This document shows, piece by piece, positions 31,855 to 42,440 of a stretch of 64,000 bases of DNA. The notes below the pieces were generated by a model. That model was not told where the DNA came from, did not search any database, and saw only the letters and a list, made by a program, of their open reading frames with translations. The stretch lies in contig CANJKZ010000169.1 of the NCBI GenBank assembly GCA_947471745.1, forward strand, positions 2,054,001 to 2,118,000, read 5' to 3'. Numbering within the stretch: position 1 is the first letter of the stretch; each line of letters opens with the position of its first letter. Source of the stretch: Closterium sp. Naga37s-1 (Eukaryota > Streptophyta > Zygnematophyceae > Desmidiales > Closteriaceae). The position numbers were made by a program, and so were the translations under genes.

Positions 31855-32665
31855 AGGGTTTAGTAGGGCGCGCTCGGCGCTGGGCAGCAGGGTGCGCTAG
31901 CGCGCTGGGCAGCGGGGCGCGCTGGCGCGCTGGGCAGCGGGGCGCGTTGGCGCGCTGGGCAGCGGGGCGCGCTGGCGCGCTGGGCAGCGAGGCGCGCTGG
32001 CGCGCTGGGCAGCGGGGCGCGCTGGCGCGTTGGGCAGCGGGGCGCGCTGGCGCGTCGGGCAGCGGGGCGCGCTGGCGGGTCGGGCAGCGGGGCGCGCTGG
32101 CGCGCTGGGCAGCGGGGCGCGCTGGCGCGCTGGGCAGCGGGGCGCGCTGGCGCGCTGGGCAGCGGGGCGCGCTGGCGCGCTGGGCAGCGGGGCGCGCTGG
32201 CGCGTTGGGCAGTGGGGCGCGCTGGGGCGCTGGGCAGCAGGGTTCGCTGGCGCGTCGGGCAGCAGGGCACGCTGGCGCGTCGGGCAGCGGGGCGCGCTGG
32301 CGCGTCGGGCAGTGGGGCGCGCTGGCGCGCTGGGCAGCGGGGCGTGCTGGCGCGTTGGGCAGCGGGGCGCGCTGGCGCGCTGGGCAGCGGGGTGCGCTGG
32401 CGCGTCGGGCAGCGGGGCGCGCTGGCGCGTCGGGCAGCAGGGCGCACTGGCGCGCTGGGCAGCGGGGCGCGCTGGCGCGCTGGGCAGCGGGGCGCGCTGG
32501 CGCGTTGGGCAGTGGGGCGCGCTGGGGCGCTGAGCAGCAGGGCTCGCTGGCGCGTCGGGCAGCAGGGCACGCTGGCGCGTCGGGCAGCAGGGCACGCTGG
32601 CGTGCTGGGCAGCAGGGCGCGCTAGCGCTGTGGGCAGCAGGGTGCGCGTACAGAGCGCGCGGGCA
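31855..32665 (-). repeat. ~20-bp tandem repeats in leader of D
   Basis: About 40 copies of a roughly 20-bp unit (GGGCAGCGGGGCGCGCTGGC type on the plus strand). The very long Ala/Arg/Pro open frames on both strands are by-products of the repeat. Confidence 0.92.
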
Positions 32666-32984
32666 GGCACTGCGGCACAGCTGCAGGCAGAGCGCGCGCG
32701 AACAGGGCGACGCTCAGGCAGGGCAGCAGGCCTACGGGCGGAGCTGCCGGTCGCTAGCGGGCTACACGCGGCCAGGAGGGCCGGTCGGCGAGCTGCTCGT
32801 GGCGGCGTTGGCGGCTAACGGGCGGCGCGCGCTCAGAAACGGCCGCGCGTGGGCTGCTAGGGGGCGACGCACGGGAAAAAAAAAAAAGGGGCCGCGCGCG
32901 GCACTAGCGAGCCGCGCACAGGCAGCAGGAGAAGACGAGGCGCACGAGGGCGCACTAGGAGAACGGCGCTCGAGGGCGCTTCTA

Positions 32985-33035
32985 ACGGTGGGCCCTTAGG
33001 TGAGTCCTAGGTCTAGAACCTAAGCTCTAATGCCA
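32985..33035 (-). other. Primer site and GGGCCC motif of element D
   Basis: Minus-strand TGGCATTAGAGC (33,035-33,024) is a degenerate Met-tRNA primer site. GGGCCC lies at 32,990-32,995, 40 nt into the leader. Confidence 0.65.
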
Positions 33036-33160
33036 TGTCAGAATGAGAAGTCGTTGAACTATGAAAAGTTGGAGTACAAGTAGCAAACCCTAGCTTTGTG
33101 TACCCCCTAAAGGCTAACCCACTATAGCCTACACAACAATAACACATATAGTGTTTGACA
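33036..33160 (-). repeat. 5' LTR of element D
   Basis: 125 bp; the minus-strand reading is TGTCAAACACTA to CATTCTGACA. It resembles the C LTR more than its own partner at 25,857. Confidence 0.82.
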
Positions 33161-33329
33161 CCACCAGATTCGGGTCCAACCATCGGACTGCGCCAAGACA
33201 GCATTTAGGACTAGTTACGGGTCGTTTGAGTACACAGTGATGCCTTTCGGGCTGACCAACGCACCGGCGACATTCCAGATGACCATGGACGATGCGTTTA
33301 GGCCACTCTTAGATAAATGCGTGACAGTT
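33161..33329 (+). pseudogene. Ty3/gypsy reverse transcriptase fragment
   Basis: The plus-strand frame reads HQIRVQPSDCAKTAFRTSYG, then FEYTVMPFGLTNAPATFQ and MDDAFRPLLDKCVTV, the typical gypsy RT palm start up to just before YLDD. Both ends are truncated: D's LTR on the left, copia element I on the right. The junction with I has GTT microhomology. Confidence 0.85.
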
Positions 33330-33725
33330 CGAAGCCGCCCACCACCCATCTTGCCTTGTATTTATCAATGGACCTGTCCGCGAGTTTTTTTAATGTGGAA
33401 GACCCATTTTCCGCTGATATTTTTTCTCCCTTTTGCAGATGATCGAGGAACCAGCTTCCATGTCCCGCGACTCTTCAGTGCCGCTACTTCTGCCGCCATG
33501 GCTGCCTTCCATTTTTCACTGTCGGGTCCAGACAGGGCCTGGTGAACGGTGGTGGGTTCCTTGGTGGAGGTGTGGCGAACAGCGACTGCGAGCCCGAGGA
33601 TGCGGAGCCTGGTTTTGTTGGTCTTTTCGTAGTGGAGGCGGCCATAGTCGTGGAAGCTGGTAACTTCGACGACGTCGTCGTCGCTGTCATGATCGAGGCG
33701 GATGGTGTCTTGTGAAGAGTTGCCT
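33327..33725 (-). pseudogene. Truncated RT N-terminus of element I
   Basis: The minus-strand sequence parallels element B from TWKLVPRS through SGKWVF and DKYKARWVVGGFE before it ends at the junction with the gypsy fragment. Poly-A/T slippage near 33,390 and 33,420 disrupts the frame. Confidence 0.75.
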
Positions 33726-33756
33726 AGAGGTAACTCGGCATCCGGAGATTGGCGCG

Positions 33757-34540
33757 CTATGCTGTAGTAATCGTAGGCTTCACGAGCTGTATCGTCAGGA
33801 TCGAATTGAGAAACGGGGATGTAAGTTGGGGTCTGGAAAGGGCTAGTAAGGGGGATGTTGGGAAAAGAGTCGAATGTGTGTTGTCCGTTGCGTCTGCGTC
33901 TTCAGCCAGGTCAGCCTCATCCTGTGACATGGCGAAGCTGCGGTGTCCTACGAAAACCCTTTCCGGCGCCGTGTCAGCTTCGCGGTGTTCCTTGAACAGT
34001 GCCAGAGTCGGCTTTTCGTAGAAGATGCAGTCACGTGATTCCGTCACTTCGTGTGCCGCGTAGTCCAGCACGATCCATGCTTTGTATTCCTTTTTCGATC
34101 CCGAGGTGAATGCCCCAGCGTGCCCGATCAGCAAATTTTCCGGTCCTTGCTGTATGTGGCCTGTATTGTACCATGCAGCCAAATACTCGAAGAATGCACG
34201 TGTCCCCCTTTCTGCCCGTCCAAGCTTTGTAGGGGGAGTTGTTGTTCTCGAGGCTTCGGGAGGACAGCAAGTTGTGCAGCCGAACAGCGTGATTCATCGC
34301 ATAAGGCCAAAATCTCGTTGGGATGGCAGACTTCTTCATCACGACCCTCATCCTTGTGGCGAGGCTCCTGTTTGTCCGTTCTGCTACTCCTTGCTGCTCG
34401 TGAGCGTAGGGCAGGGATACCAGGTGCTTGATTCCTTTCTTGGTGAAGAGTTCCTTGAACTCGGCTGAGAAAAAATCCGCTCCTCCGTCTGTCTGTAAGC
34501 GTTTCAGCTTCAGTCCTGATTGCCGTTCTGCGCGCTTCAT
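33757..34540 (-). pseudogene. Integrase core and C-terminus of element I
   Basis: The frame 34,540-34,031 reads LQTDGGADFFSAEFKELF (catalytic Asp), YAHEQQGVAERTNRS (catalytic Glu), FWPYAMNHAVRLHNLLSS and YKAWTGRKG. The overlapping frame 34,182-33,757 carries AAWYNTGHIQQGPENLLIGH and YEKPTLALFKEHREAD. A frameshift joins them near 34,150. Confidence 0.85.
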
Positions 34541-35284
34541 CTAAGCTATGAAGCATTCGAAGGCTAGAGATCGGCAGTCGGTGTTGACAGCCCATACGTA
34601 GCGTGTGGATGCGTCGATGAAGGTTAGTGTGTATTTTTCGCCGTCGAGCCCATCTTGGTTTAGAATCAGAAAGTCGTTGTAGACCTTTTCAAGTGGTTGG
34701 TAGCGTTTGTAGCTAGGAGGTAAGTCAGGGAAGGGCTTGTGAGCGAGTGACGCAGTGGGGCCGATGATGCACGGCGGGTCGTCTGAAGTTGCTCTGAGGA
34801 CACCGCCTCTGGGAAGCAGCAGTGCATCCGAGTCGAAGATTCCCGCCTTGATCGAGTTTTTGAGTGTGACATGTGAGGGATGTCCAAGTCGTTGATGCCA
34901 AATTGCTGGCTCCGCACGATAACCGACATTCTTTTGATAATATTTGTTTCTCTCCGCTTCGCCCCGCTGCTCTTCTTCAGGTCCCTTGTCAGCGGCGTTG
35001 TTCACATCGGCTGCGAAGGCTCGGGCAGAGACTCGTTCCAGGACGGTGTCGGAAATTCCAATGATGTCGTCTGTGTCTGCGGTGTGGACTGGGTCGCCCG
35101 TGACGAGCGGTTGCGGAAATGATGCTGCCTCAGGCCATTCGGAGGTAGGAAGTCCCTCCATCGGGACACGATGGTAGAGGTACTCATCGCCGGTGACCGT
35201 TATCAGCTGAGGTCCTTGCTCCGGCGGTGGTGCTTCCTCGGTAGGTTCGGGTAATTCTGTTGCTCCTACGTACTCGTAAGTCAT
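34541..35284 (-). pseudogene. Protease-integrase spacer and integrase start of element I
   Basis: 247 residues. ITVTGDEYLYHRVPMEGLP is followed by the GAG-pre-integrase motif WHQRLGHPSHVTLKNS and the first integrase Asp region (TLTFIDASTRYVWAVN). A TAG at 34,543-34,541 separates it from the rest of integrase. Confidence 0.85.
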
Positions 35285-35461
35285 TTCTTCTGACTCTTCT
35301 TGTACGTCCTATGGTGTGTCAGGAGCATACTGATCTGGGAGAGGAGGTCCGCCCCAACTGGTGCCGCGTGTTGCCCAGTATGGATCGACTGCCGCGACGT
35401 CCGCAGGAGGAAGTGCTGGAGCCTCAGGATAAGGGGGATTTGACCATCCCCAGCTGCTTCC

Positions 35462-37051
35462 CTATCCGCCTTCAGGAGTCGAGGTTCCCCACCCGCCTCC
35501 GGAAGCACCTTCTTCTTGTGTGTGAACAACCCCCCATGCGCCGACGGTAGGGCTGGGATTAAGCCAGCTGGGTAAGGCCGGTCCGGTTACTTCCCTTTCG
35601 CCGGTTATAGTTTGTTCTGTAGGTGCTAACTTCCTACTGTCTGCTTCCTGCTCCACTGTTGCAGGTCCGGTGTCGCCTGCAGTAGAGGTCGAAGCAGTCG
35701 GAATGGTGCGCAAGCGAAGGAGTCCGTCCGAAGCAGGGCGCTCGAGATCCATTTCCTCAAGGTGCGACCAAGTCGGTGCCTCACCGGGTGTTGTCTTGAG
35801 CAGAAGAGTGCGGCCGGAGTCGCCTGTTGTTCCCTGCGCCGCGAAGTTCAGTATGAAGACACCGTCGTTGTCGACTGCTTTCCCGATGTAAGTGCCCTTG
35901 TAGAACAGTTCGAGCCTGTGTTCCTTGTAGTTGCTTTGAATCTGGACTCCGCACCTCATGAGTTGTGCTGAACAGAGCAGGTTGTATTGCAGATCGGGAA
36001 CAACCGACACGTCTCCGATGTGAATGGTGAAGCAAGTGTCCAAGGCTTCAAGGTAAATTTCTCCAAGGTCGTATGCTTTCAGTCGGTTGTTGTTGGCGAC
36101 AGTGATTTCGCATGGTCGCCGCATGCGTCTTGAATCGCTAATGAATTTTGGTGATCCCACCATGTGTTGCCTGCAGCAGCTATCGAGATACCAAATGTTG
36201 TAGTTCTCGGGGATCTGACGCGCGATGCCAGCAATCTTTGGAGTGACGATGCGGTCGAAATCTCCGGAGTATGGCGAAAGGTCGACGTAATTTCTTGCGG
36301 GGAAGCTGGGGGGAGACTCCGGTGTGCTTGGAGGTAGTTCAAAGTCAGGTAGGAGATTCAGTGTTTCGCCCCAGAAGTTGACCATGGGATCATTTTCTGA
36401 GGTTGGTGTGACCAGATTGATCGGAGTGTCTGGAGGAAAGCTGATGTTGTTGTAGTAGCGAATGCCTCTGCGACGCACCATACAGTTTAAAAACGTCCCT
36501 TTCCCTTTGTCCTTTGTGGATATCTGTACAGGGACTTGAGAGGTGCTGGCGGCTGAGGGTGGCGACATGGTTGTTTTGGTGGCTGGAGTTGCAAAGGACG
36601 CCGAGGACTGCCGACCAGATGAGATGTTGCGCCTTTCGTCAGCGGCTTGTCGTTTGTAACATCGGTCTATGGTGTGACCCGGTTTCTTGCAATACTTGCA
36701 GAAGGTTCCCTTCTTTCCATGTCGCTCCCCTTCAGTTGCTCCAGTGAAGAACACTAACTTCTCCCTCTTGTTTTTCTTCTCGTTGTACAGCTCAATCTCC
36801 TTCTGCTCGGAAAGGAGTGTGGCGCAGAGAGCGGACTCGGAAATAGTTGCTCGCGAGCGGAGCAACGACTGACATTGCCGCCTGTCGGGTCCTAGTCCAG
36901 AGAGAACCATCGAGGCGAACATGTCGTCAGGGACGGTTCCGCCGTACTTCATGATGTGATCGCGTAGATTGCTGCACCGATTAATATACGGTCCCACTTT
37001 CTCCCCTTGTTGCATTTTAACCGATGTCAGTTGGCTGAGCAGGCGACTCAT
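35462..37051 (-). pseudogene. Gag C-terminus and protease of element I
   Basis: 529 residues open. The gag core reads VGPYINRCSNLRDHIMKYGG, followed by the CCHC knuckle CKYCKKPGHTIDRC near 36,700 and the protease region WYLDSCCRQHMVG near 36,180. The active triplet is Asp-Ser-Cys, as in B. The rest is a hydrophilic, Thr/Pro/Glu-rich spacer. This is the best preserved coding piece of I. Confidence 0.86.
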
Positions 37052-37068
37052 GGTGACCGGATCTGTTG

Positions 37069-37540
37069 CTATGTATGAATTGCGCAGGTGCTCCCAAGAT
37101 GCATGCGTGGGTGCCCATTCCGACTTGTAAGAGCGGATGCCAAGCTGCTCGGTGGGGGAGAGGTTTCAGAGAAGAGTGGTGTACGCGAGAAGGGACTCGT
37201 GGTAGTACTAATTCTTTTCTTGGATGGTCCCTTCTGTTGGGAAAGATAAGCTCCCGTCGTAGTACATCCAGATTTGCGCTGTTCTCGCGAGGAGCTCGAA
37301 TTCAAAGCTTCACGTGTAGAAGTCTTTGCCGTCGAATGGAATTGAAGTCTTCAGCTTTGAAGTCAGAACGAATTTTGTTTGCATTGTTGCAATTGCTTCT
37401 GACTGTGCGCGTTGTTGACTGTCTTGTGCTGGGGCTGAAGCTTGACGGTTGTCAAACGTGAACGATCTCTCAGAGTTGACGCGGTGGTCTTCAACCCGGG
37501 AGAGGAAGTCCAGCAACTCCCCTTGCGTAGCTTGAGCCAT
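37069..37540 (-). pseudogene. Gag N-terminus of element I, frameshifted
   Basis: The frame 37,540-37,310 (SERSFTFDNRQASAPAQDSQ, KLKTSIPFDGKDFYT) matches B gag and ends at a stop where B has Trp. The next frame, 37,305-37,069, carries the following gag piece out of phase. Confidence 0.8.
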
Positions 37541-37804
37541 CGATGCTCATGGCTTGATGGCTCTCAAGGGCGTTGATGCGAGCGAGAAGCTGCTCAACGA
37601 GTGCAGCGCTGACGGAGGTCACCGCTGATCGCACATTGGTCGTTGCTGGTGGTGGGCCCGGAGAGTCTGCAGTGGCTTTCCCTTCAGGAGCCCTAGTAAT
37701 GTAGACTTGTAATAGGTATCTTTAATGAAAAAAATTATGATGAGTTTGTTCTAGGAAGAACAAGAACTTGGCAGAACTCATAATCCACTCTAGCTCTCAT
37801 ACCA

Positions 37805-38261
37805 TGTTGATATAAACTTGGGATCGAAGTGGATAGGATAAGTCTACTAAGTTGAGAGAAGACAATGAAGTCTTTGTGGTGACCTTGTTAATAAAGTTTG
37901 AAAGAGAACAAGATGATTATAAGATACCGTACAAGGGTATAAATAGCAAGCTAGCTAGCCATGTACTCTGAGGCGTACATTCCCTTATTCAACTGTATTG
38001 CATAGCTACAGTAGCTGTGGCTATTGCCATTCTCGTCAGTTACCTGGTTGCATCGCGTAACCTCCGATACGGTTGCCGGACGGTCAACAGTCACGACCGT
38101 TGACTGTCAGTGACTGTTGACCTTCGGGTGACTCTCAAGCTGCCGAATGCTCTATATGAGCTATTTCGGTACTAGTGCAGTAGCGCTGCTTCGCTATGAG
38201 GTGATGCGCTAGGAGAGAGCCTTCGGGAATGCTATGTGATAACCTTTCGGTTATTCCAACA
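37805..38261 (-). repeat. 5' LTR of element I
   Basis: 457 bp; plus-strand reading TGTTGATATAAAC to TTATTCCAACA. It shares motif order with the B LTR (GTACATTCCC, CTAGCTAGCC, GAGAACAAGATG). Confidence 0.88.
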
Positions 38262-39158
38262 TGCTGCCACCTCGGAGCAGGGCCCAAAATTGGTTTTGGT
38301 CCACCCTGACTAATCACGATTTCAGGTCAGCTCTACCCTGACTCATAGGGTAAATTTTTTCATACCCTGCCAAAAACAACCTAAAAAAACTTGTACACTG
38401 ATTATGACAGTGTAAAAGTTGCCATACGCTGACTTGTTGCCTGTTAGTAGTGTATAGCAATAGGATGTGTCTCAACTGGTTAGATGACTAGTTATTGTAA
38501 GAACGCGAGTTCGAATCCCGGAGCCATACCAATGTTTTGCGGCATCGCAAGGAAAAATATCGCTAGAGAGGTTTCGGTATTAGTGTAATGTACAGTATAC
38601 CCTGATACCGCCAGGGTAACCAAAAACGCTATCAGTGTAAACCGAAACTTAGCCTTTTTGCTCTAGGGTAATAAGTTTGATACCCTGTTTTGAAAAGGGT
38701 AACTGGGAAAAAGCGGCTGCCCATCAGGGCAAAGAGGGTATTTTACCCTGATAATGTGGCCTCTGACTCGCAGGTGGGTATATCGGGAGGAAATTTCTAG
38801 GAAACGTCTTCCCAATATACTCAAATTCAGGGCCCACAGAATCGATACTCTGTAGTAACAAGCTCCGCAAAAACTATACTCTGAAGTACAGTACATGAAA
38901 TCAGGGCCCGTAAAACAATAACACTGAAGCACTCTGGGACAAGAAATCAACTAATCTGAAAAATCAGTTTCCAGTGGCTAGACACTCTGATTCGTCAGAC
39001 TAATCAAAGTATTTAGTCTGATAGCGTCAGCCCTGGCTGACCCTGTCTTTCGTGGTACGGTACTTGCATGCTCTATCATCGCTTCATGGTCTGAACAGAG
39101 TGCCAGAGCGGTGGTGGATTGATCGACCAACATTTAATGACTGCTGATACCTGAAACA
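38262..39158. other. Unassigned DNA with CAGTGTA/ACCCTGAT motifs
   Basis: This resembles the hAT-like MITE at 45,965-46,725: frequent ATCAGTGTA and TACCCTGAT motifs, a left CAGGGCCC near 38,278 and a right GTCAGCCCTGGCTG near 39,030. A matching 8-bp duplication was not found, so the ends are uncertain. No open frame is convincing. Confidence 0.45.
38463..38531 (+). ncRNA. tRNA-like sequence (SINE head or tRNA pseudogene)
   Basis: TGTCTCAACTGGTTAGATGA resembles a tRNA D-arm/A box and GCGAGTTCGAATCCC a T-arm/B box at normal spacing. The acceptor and T stems pair poorly, so it is not a convincing functional tRNA. Confidence 0.4.
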
Positions 39159-39596
39159 TGTTGGGCTGAGAAAAGCCCTTAGGATCGTTTTCAAGACTAA
39201 GGCTCAGGATAATGATGTACTAGCGGAAGCGTTTAGTGAGCTGGTTGAACCACCTTGTACTGGTATTTGAGAACAAGATAAGTTGATAATAGCAAAGGGA
39301 TACAAAGCTTTTATATGTTTACAAGGAATATGAAAGGTTTAACTAACTGTAACTGCTGTTGCGGTTCGATACAGCGAAGACTAGGGTAACTGCTCAATAG
39401 CGAGTCAGTTATGTGTCCTTGCTGTCGCGCTGCTTTTCGGCGAGTCAAAGGTCGCTGACCTTTGACCTTCACTTAACCTCTTGCTGTTGTCTTTCTGTCA
39501 ACCGCTTTGGTTGACTCGCTATTACTTCGTTGTAGTTCGCTTCGCTTACGTTGTAGTGCTCGACACATCAGAAGCGCGAAATATTTTTTTCCAACA
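39159..39596 (-). repeat. 3' LTR of element J
   Basis: 438 bp; plus-strand reading TGTTGGGCTGAG to TTTTTCCAACA, followed by CTCCCCTTC, the antisense purine tract. Confidence 0.93.
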
Positions 39597-40195
39597 CTCC
39601 CCTTCGCTTCTGGAGTGTCATCGCCTTCGTTGCTGGTGACGTGGCCTTGTCCAGTCAGCAGCATGCAGTACTCGAACTTCTGCTTTCCGAGTTTCTTGGT
39701 CAAGTAATCTGCTGCCATCTTGGACGTGGGGCAGTAGGATAGCTCGAGTCTCCCTTTCTCGATCTCGTCCTTCACGAAGAAATAGTGCAGGGCAATGTGC
39801 TTCGTTCGGTTCGCGAACCCGCTCTTGTTCGCTATGCGAATTGCAGATTGGTTGTTGCAGAAGAGGGAGAAGCTGGGTAACTGGGCCAGTTTTGCTTCTT
39901 CCAGTAGTTCGCGAAGATACAATCCTTCCTTGGTGGCTGAGCAGAGTGCTATGTATTCTGCTTCAGCTGAGGAGAGAGCAATTAGTTCTTGCTTTCTCGA
40001 CTGCCACGAGATAGGAGCGACGGGCTCAAGTCGATAGATGTAGCCGGTGCGCGATCGCCTGTTGTCAGAATCGCCTGCGTGGTCAGCGTCCACGTAGCCG
40101 ATTAGCTTTGGAGTTGTGGTTCCGGTCTTGTGGTAGATTAGGCCGATCATTGGTGTGCTAACGAGGTAGTGTAGTGCGCAATCGAGTTCCTCCAT
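39473..40195 (-). pseudogene. RNase H of element J, reading into the LTR
   Basis: The 240-residue frame contains RNase H motifs: YVDADHAGDSDNRRS (first Asp), ALSSAEAEYIALC (Glu), LFCNNQSAIRIANKSG (Asn at the usual Asp), HIALHYFFVKDEIEKG and MAADYLTKKLGKQKF. The frame passes through the purine tract (EAKGSV) and codes about 40 residues inside the 3' LTR. It is separated from RT at 40,291 by a stop and frameshift. Confidence 0.88.
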
Positions 40196-40290
40196 GTGCT
40201 CTGCTTTGGGCCACTTGAGGTAGGTAGCAAGTTGACTCGCTGAGTACGATAAGTCCGGTCGTCAGGTGACGGCTGCGAAGAGCAAGCATC

Positions 40291-41124
40291 CTAGTTTTCG
40301 CTAGTAGTCGCGTAGTCCTGCAGGTCCGAGTGGATTGGACTTTTCCTGAAAAAAATTCCGGTGGTGTAGCGGTAGGGCGTGGAGATGACGGCTGGCGTTA
40401 ATCCGAAGCGTTTGGCGATTGTGTCGGCGTATTTTGCGGCGCTGAGGTAGATCGCGTTCTCTCCGTCGAGTATGTTGAGTCCCACGTACTGGATTACGGT
40501 GGAAGAAACCGTGAGTGAGAGATCCTGTTGCAGCTCCCCTTCAAACCAGGTGGTGATGCCGTCGGTAGAGCCTATGTAGAGCAGGTCGTCTACGTACACG
40601 ATCAGCAGGATGTACTCGGTTTCCTTCGTGAGTCTGTACATTCCCTGGTCATGTGGTAGTTGCTGAAAGCCGATGCGGATTAGTCGGGCGTGCAGGTACT
40701 GCTGCCACAGTCGTGGAGCTTGCTTGATGCCGTACAGGGACTTGAGTAGCTGACATACTTGATTAGGGTCTAGGGAACCGTAAGGTTGTTCGACGAAAAT
40801 TTCTGCATCGACGGGAGCGTAGAGGAAAGCGTTGGCCACGTCGATTTGGTGGAGTTTCTTTCGCTTCATGGCGGCTATCGCGAGAAGGATTTGCAGAGAG
40901 GTATGCCGGCTGACCGGTGCGAAAGTCTCGGTGAAGTCTCGTCCGTGCTCTTGGTCGAAGCCACGCACGACCCATCGTGCTTTGAATTTGTCAATTGTCC
41001 CGTCAGCTTTCGTCTTCACGCGGAAGACCCATTTTCCCGTGAGTATGGTTTTGTTGCGTGCCACTCCGATGGGTACTATCTTCCAAGTGTTTCTGTCTTC
41101 CAGCGCCTTTAACTCCCTGTCCAT
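40291..41124 (-). pseudogene. Reverse transcriptase of element J
   Basis: 277 residues with RT motifs ILTGKWVFRVKTKADG, FKARWVVRGFDQEHG, FTETFAPVSRHTSL, DVANAFLYAPVD, SLYGIKQAPRLWQQYL, the catalytic YVDDLLYIGS (near 40,590) and IQYVGLNILDGE. A frame break near 40,300 ends it before the last RT segment. Its catalytic core looks intact. Confidence 0.9.
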
Positions 41125-41321
41125 GGCTTCGCGCCATTTTTCCTTGTGCTCCCCTCCCAGAGCCTGCTGAACCGTAGTAGGCTCTCGCGGCGGCGATGCT
41201 CCATGGACTGCGGTGACGAGGCCGAGAATCTACAGCCCGCTCTGTGTGCGTCGGGGAAGACTTGGGTCCTCGGGATAAACTGCTTCGTCTCCCGCTTCTG
41301 GATCAGGTAAGAAGTTGGGGC

Positions 41322-42440
41322 CTATGTGTTCTGAAACGTTCGTGTTGACCGGCTGGGGTGTAACGTAACCATTGTCGGCGAAGTCGTAGTAGACTCCGTC
41401 GTTGATGCTTTCGCGAGGGTTTTCGTCGTCCATCGGAACGGGTACCGAGCAGTAGGGAAGAGGTCCGTCTTCCTCCGATGCTCCGTCCACGTTTTGCTCA
41501 TCCCAGTCATCCTCATCTGCTGGCGAGGCGAAGGTCGGTTGCCACGGAAGCCGCTCGTGAGGTCTCGTTCTGCTGCCATGTTGTCCAGGTACGTTTGAAG
41601 AGTGAGTCGTTCGTAGAAAATCACGTCACGTGCTGCTACTGTTTCTTTCGAGTGGACGTCGAAAATCTTCCAAGCGTTGTAATGTTTTTCGATGCCCAGG
41701 TGTAATCCCCATTGTGCGCGTTGTGAGAATCGTCCAGCTCGTGCAGTGTGGGGTCGGTACTGTACCATGCAGCCAAAAACTTGTAACCATGAAGCAAGGA
41801 TGACGAAAGCAAGTTGTGTAACAGCACAGCGTGGTCCATCGCCCCAGGCCACTAATGGTTGGGTAGTCGCATGCCACGTAGCAGCTTGCACATGGTGTTC
41901 TGGAGAGTCCTGTTCATCCATTCTGCCACGCCTTGCTGTTGATGAGCGTAGGGAAGAGAGATGAGTCGCTTGATGCCTCTCTCTGCCAGGTATTGCTTGA
42001 ACCGATGTGACTGGTATTCTCCTCCCCCGTCTGACTGGAAACTTTTCAGCTTCACTCCTGATTCCCTTTCTGCTACTGGGAGCCAGGCGACGAAGGCTTC
42101 GAAGGCCATGTCGCGACTCGGAAGGTTGAGGTGCTAGACGTATCTGGTGGCGGCGTCGATGAATGTGATTACGTAATTGTATGCTCCCTGTCCGCTTTCG
42201 CGGGTGTACAGTATGTCGCTGTAGACCTTCTCCAATGGTGCGTATGCTGGCGAGCTCGAGTTGTGGTGGGAAACGAATGGCTGATGAGGTAAGTCGGCTT
42301 CGGGATAGGTGAAGCAGGTTCCGCGAACTCGTTGAAGTTCTCTGCCGTCTGGTAAGAGTAGCGAGTCTTTGTCGAGAACTCCTGCTCTTATCGTGTTGTT
42401 CAGTGTCGTGTTGCTGGGATGTCCTAGCCTTTGATGCCAC
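41322..42440 (-). pseudogene. Integrase of element J, broken
   Basis: The true integrase reading is in several frames. 42,109-41,852 reads SFQSDGGGEYQSHRFKQYLAERG and YAHQQQGVAEWMNRTLQN (Asp and Glu present). 41,750-41,560 carries FGCMVQYRPHTARAGRFSQRAQWGLHLG and YERLTLQTYLD. The 372-residue frame spanning the area is mostly an out-of-phase reading. TAG at 42,136-42,134 separates the first integrase Asp (FIDAATRYV) from the rest. Confidence 0.8.

Larger units (their letters stand above)
25857..33160 (-). mobile_element. Short-LTR Ty1/copia element D with mismatched LTRs
   Basis: The minus-strand order is LTR (33,160-33,036), primer site, GC-rich leader, gag-like N-terminus, protease, integrase, linker, RT, RNase H, purine tract, LTR (25,997-25,857). 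The coding region has one frameshift (near 30,190) and two in-frame stops. The two LTRs (125 and 141 bp) are clearly different sequences, and the flanking pentamers (CTTCC and CCACC) do not match, so this may be a recombinant of two insertions. Confidence 0.85.
33327..38261 (-). mobile_element. 5' portion of a long-LTR Ty1/copia element (I), B group
   Basis: The minus strand reads LTR (38,261-37,805), primer site TGGTATGAGAGC (37,804-37,793), gag, protease, integrase and the start of RT. It is cut at about 33,327 soon after WVVGGFE and lacks the rest of RT, RNase H and the 3' LTR. Confidence 0.88.

Noticed and set aside
31860..32999. Long Ala/Arg/Pro and Gly/Trp open frames on both strands (up to 350 aa)
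   Set aside because: They come from a ~20-bp GC-rich tandem repeat in the leader of element D; all frames stay open by composition.
38278..39040. Complete hAT-like element
   Set aside because: CAGGG-like ends are visible but the 8-bp flanks do not match, so the boundaries cannot be supported.
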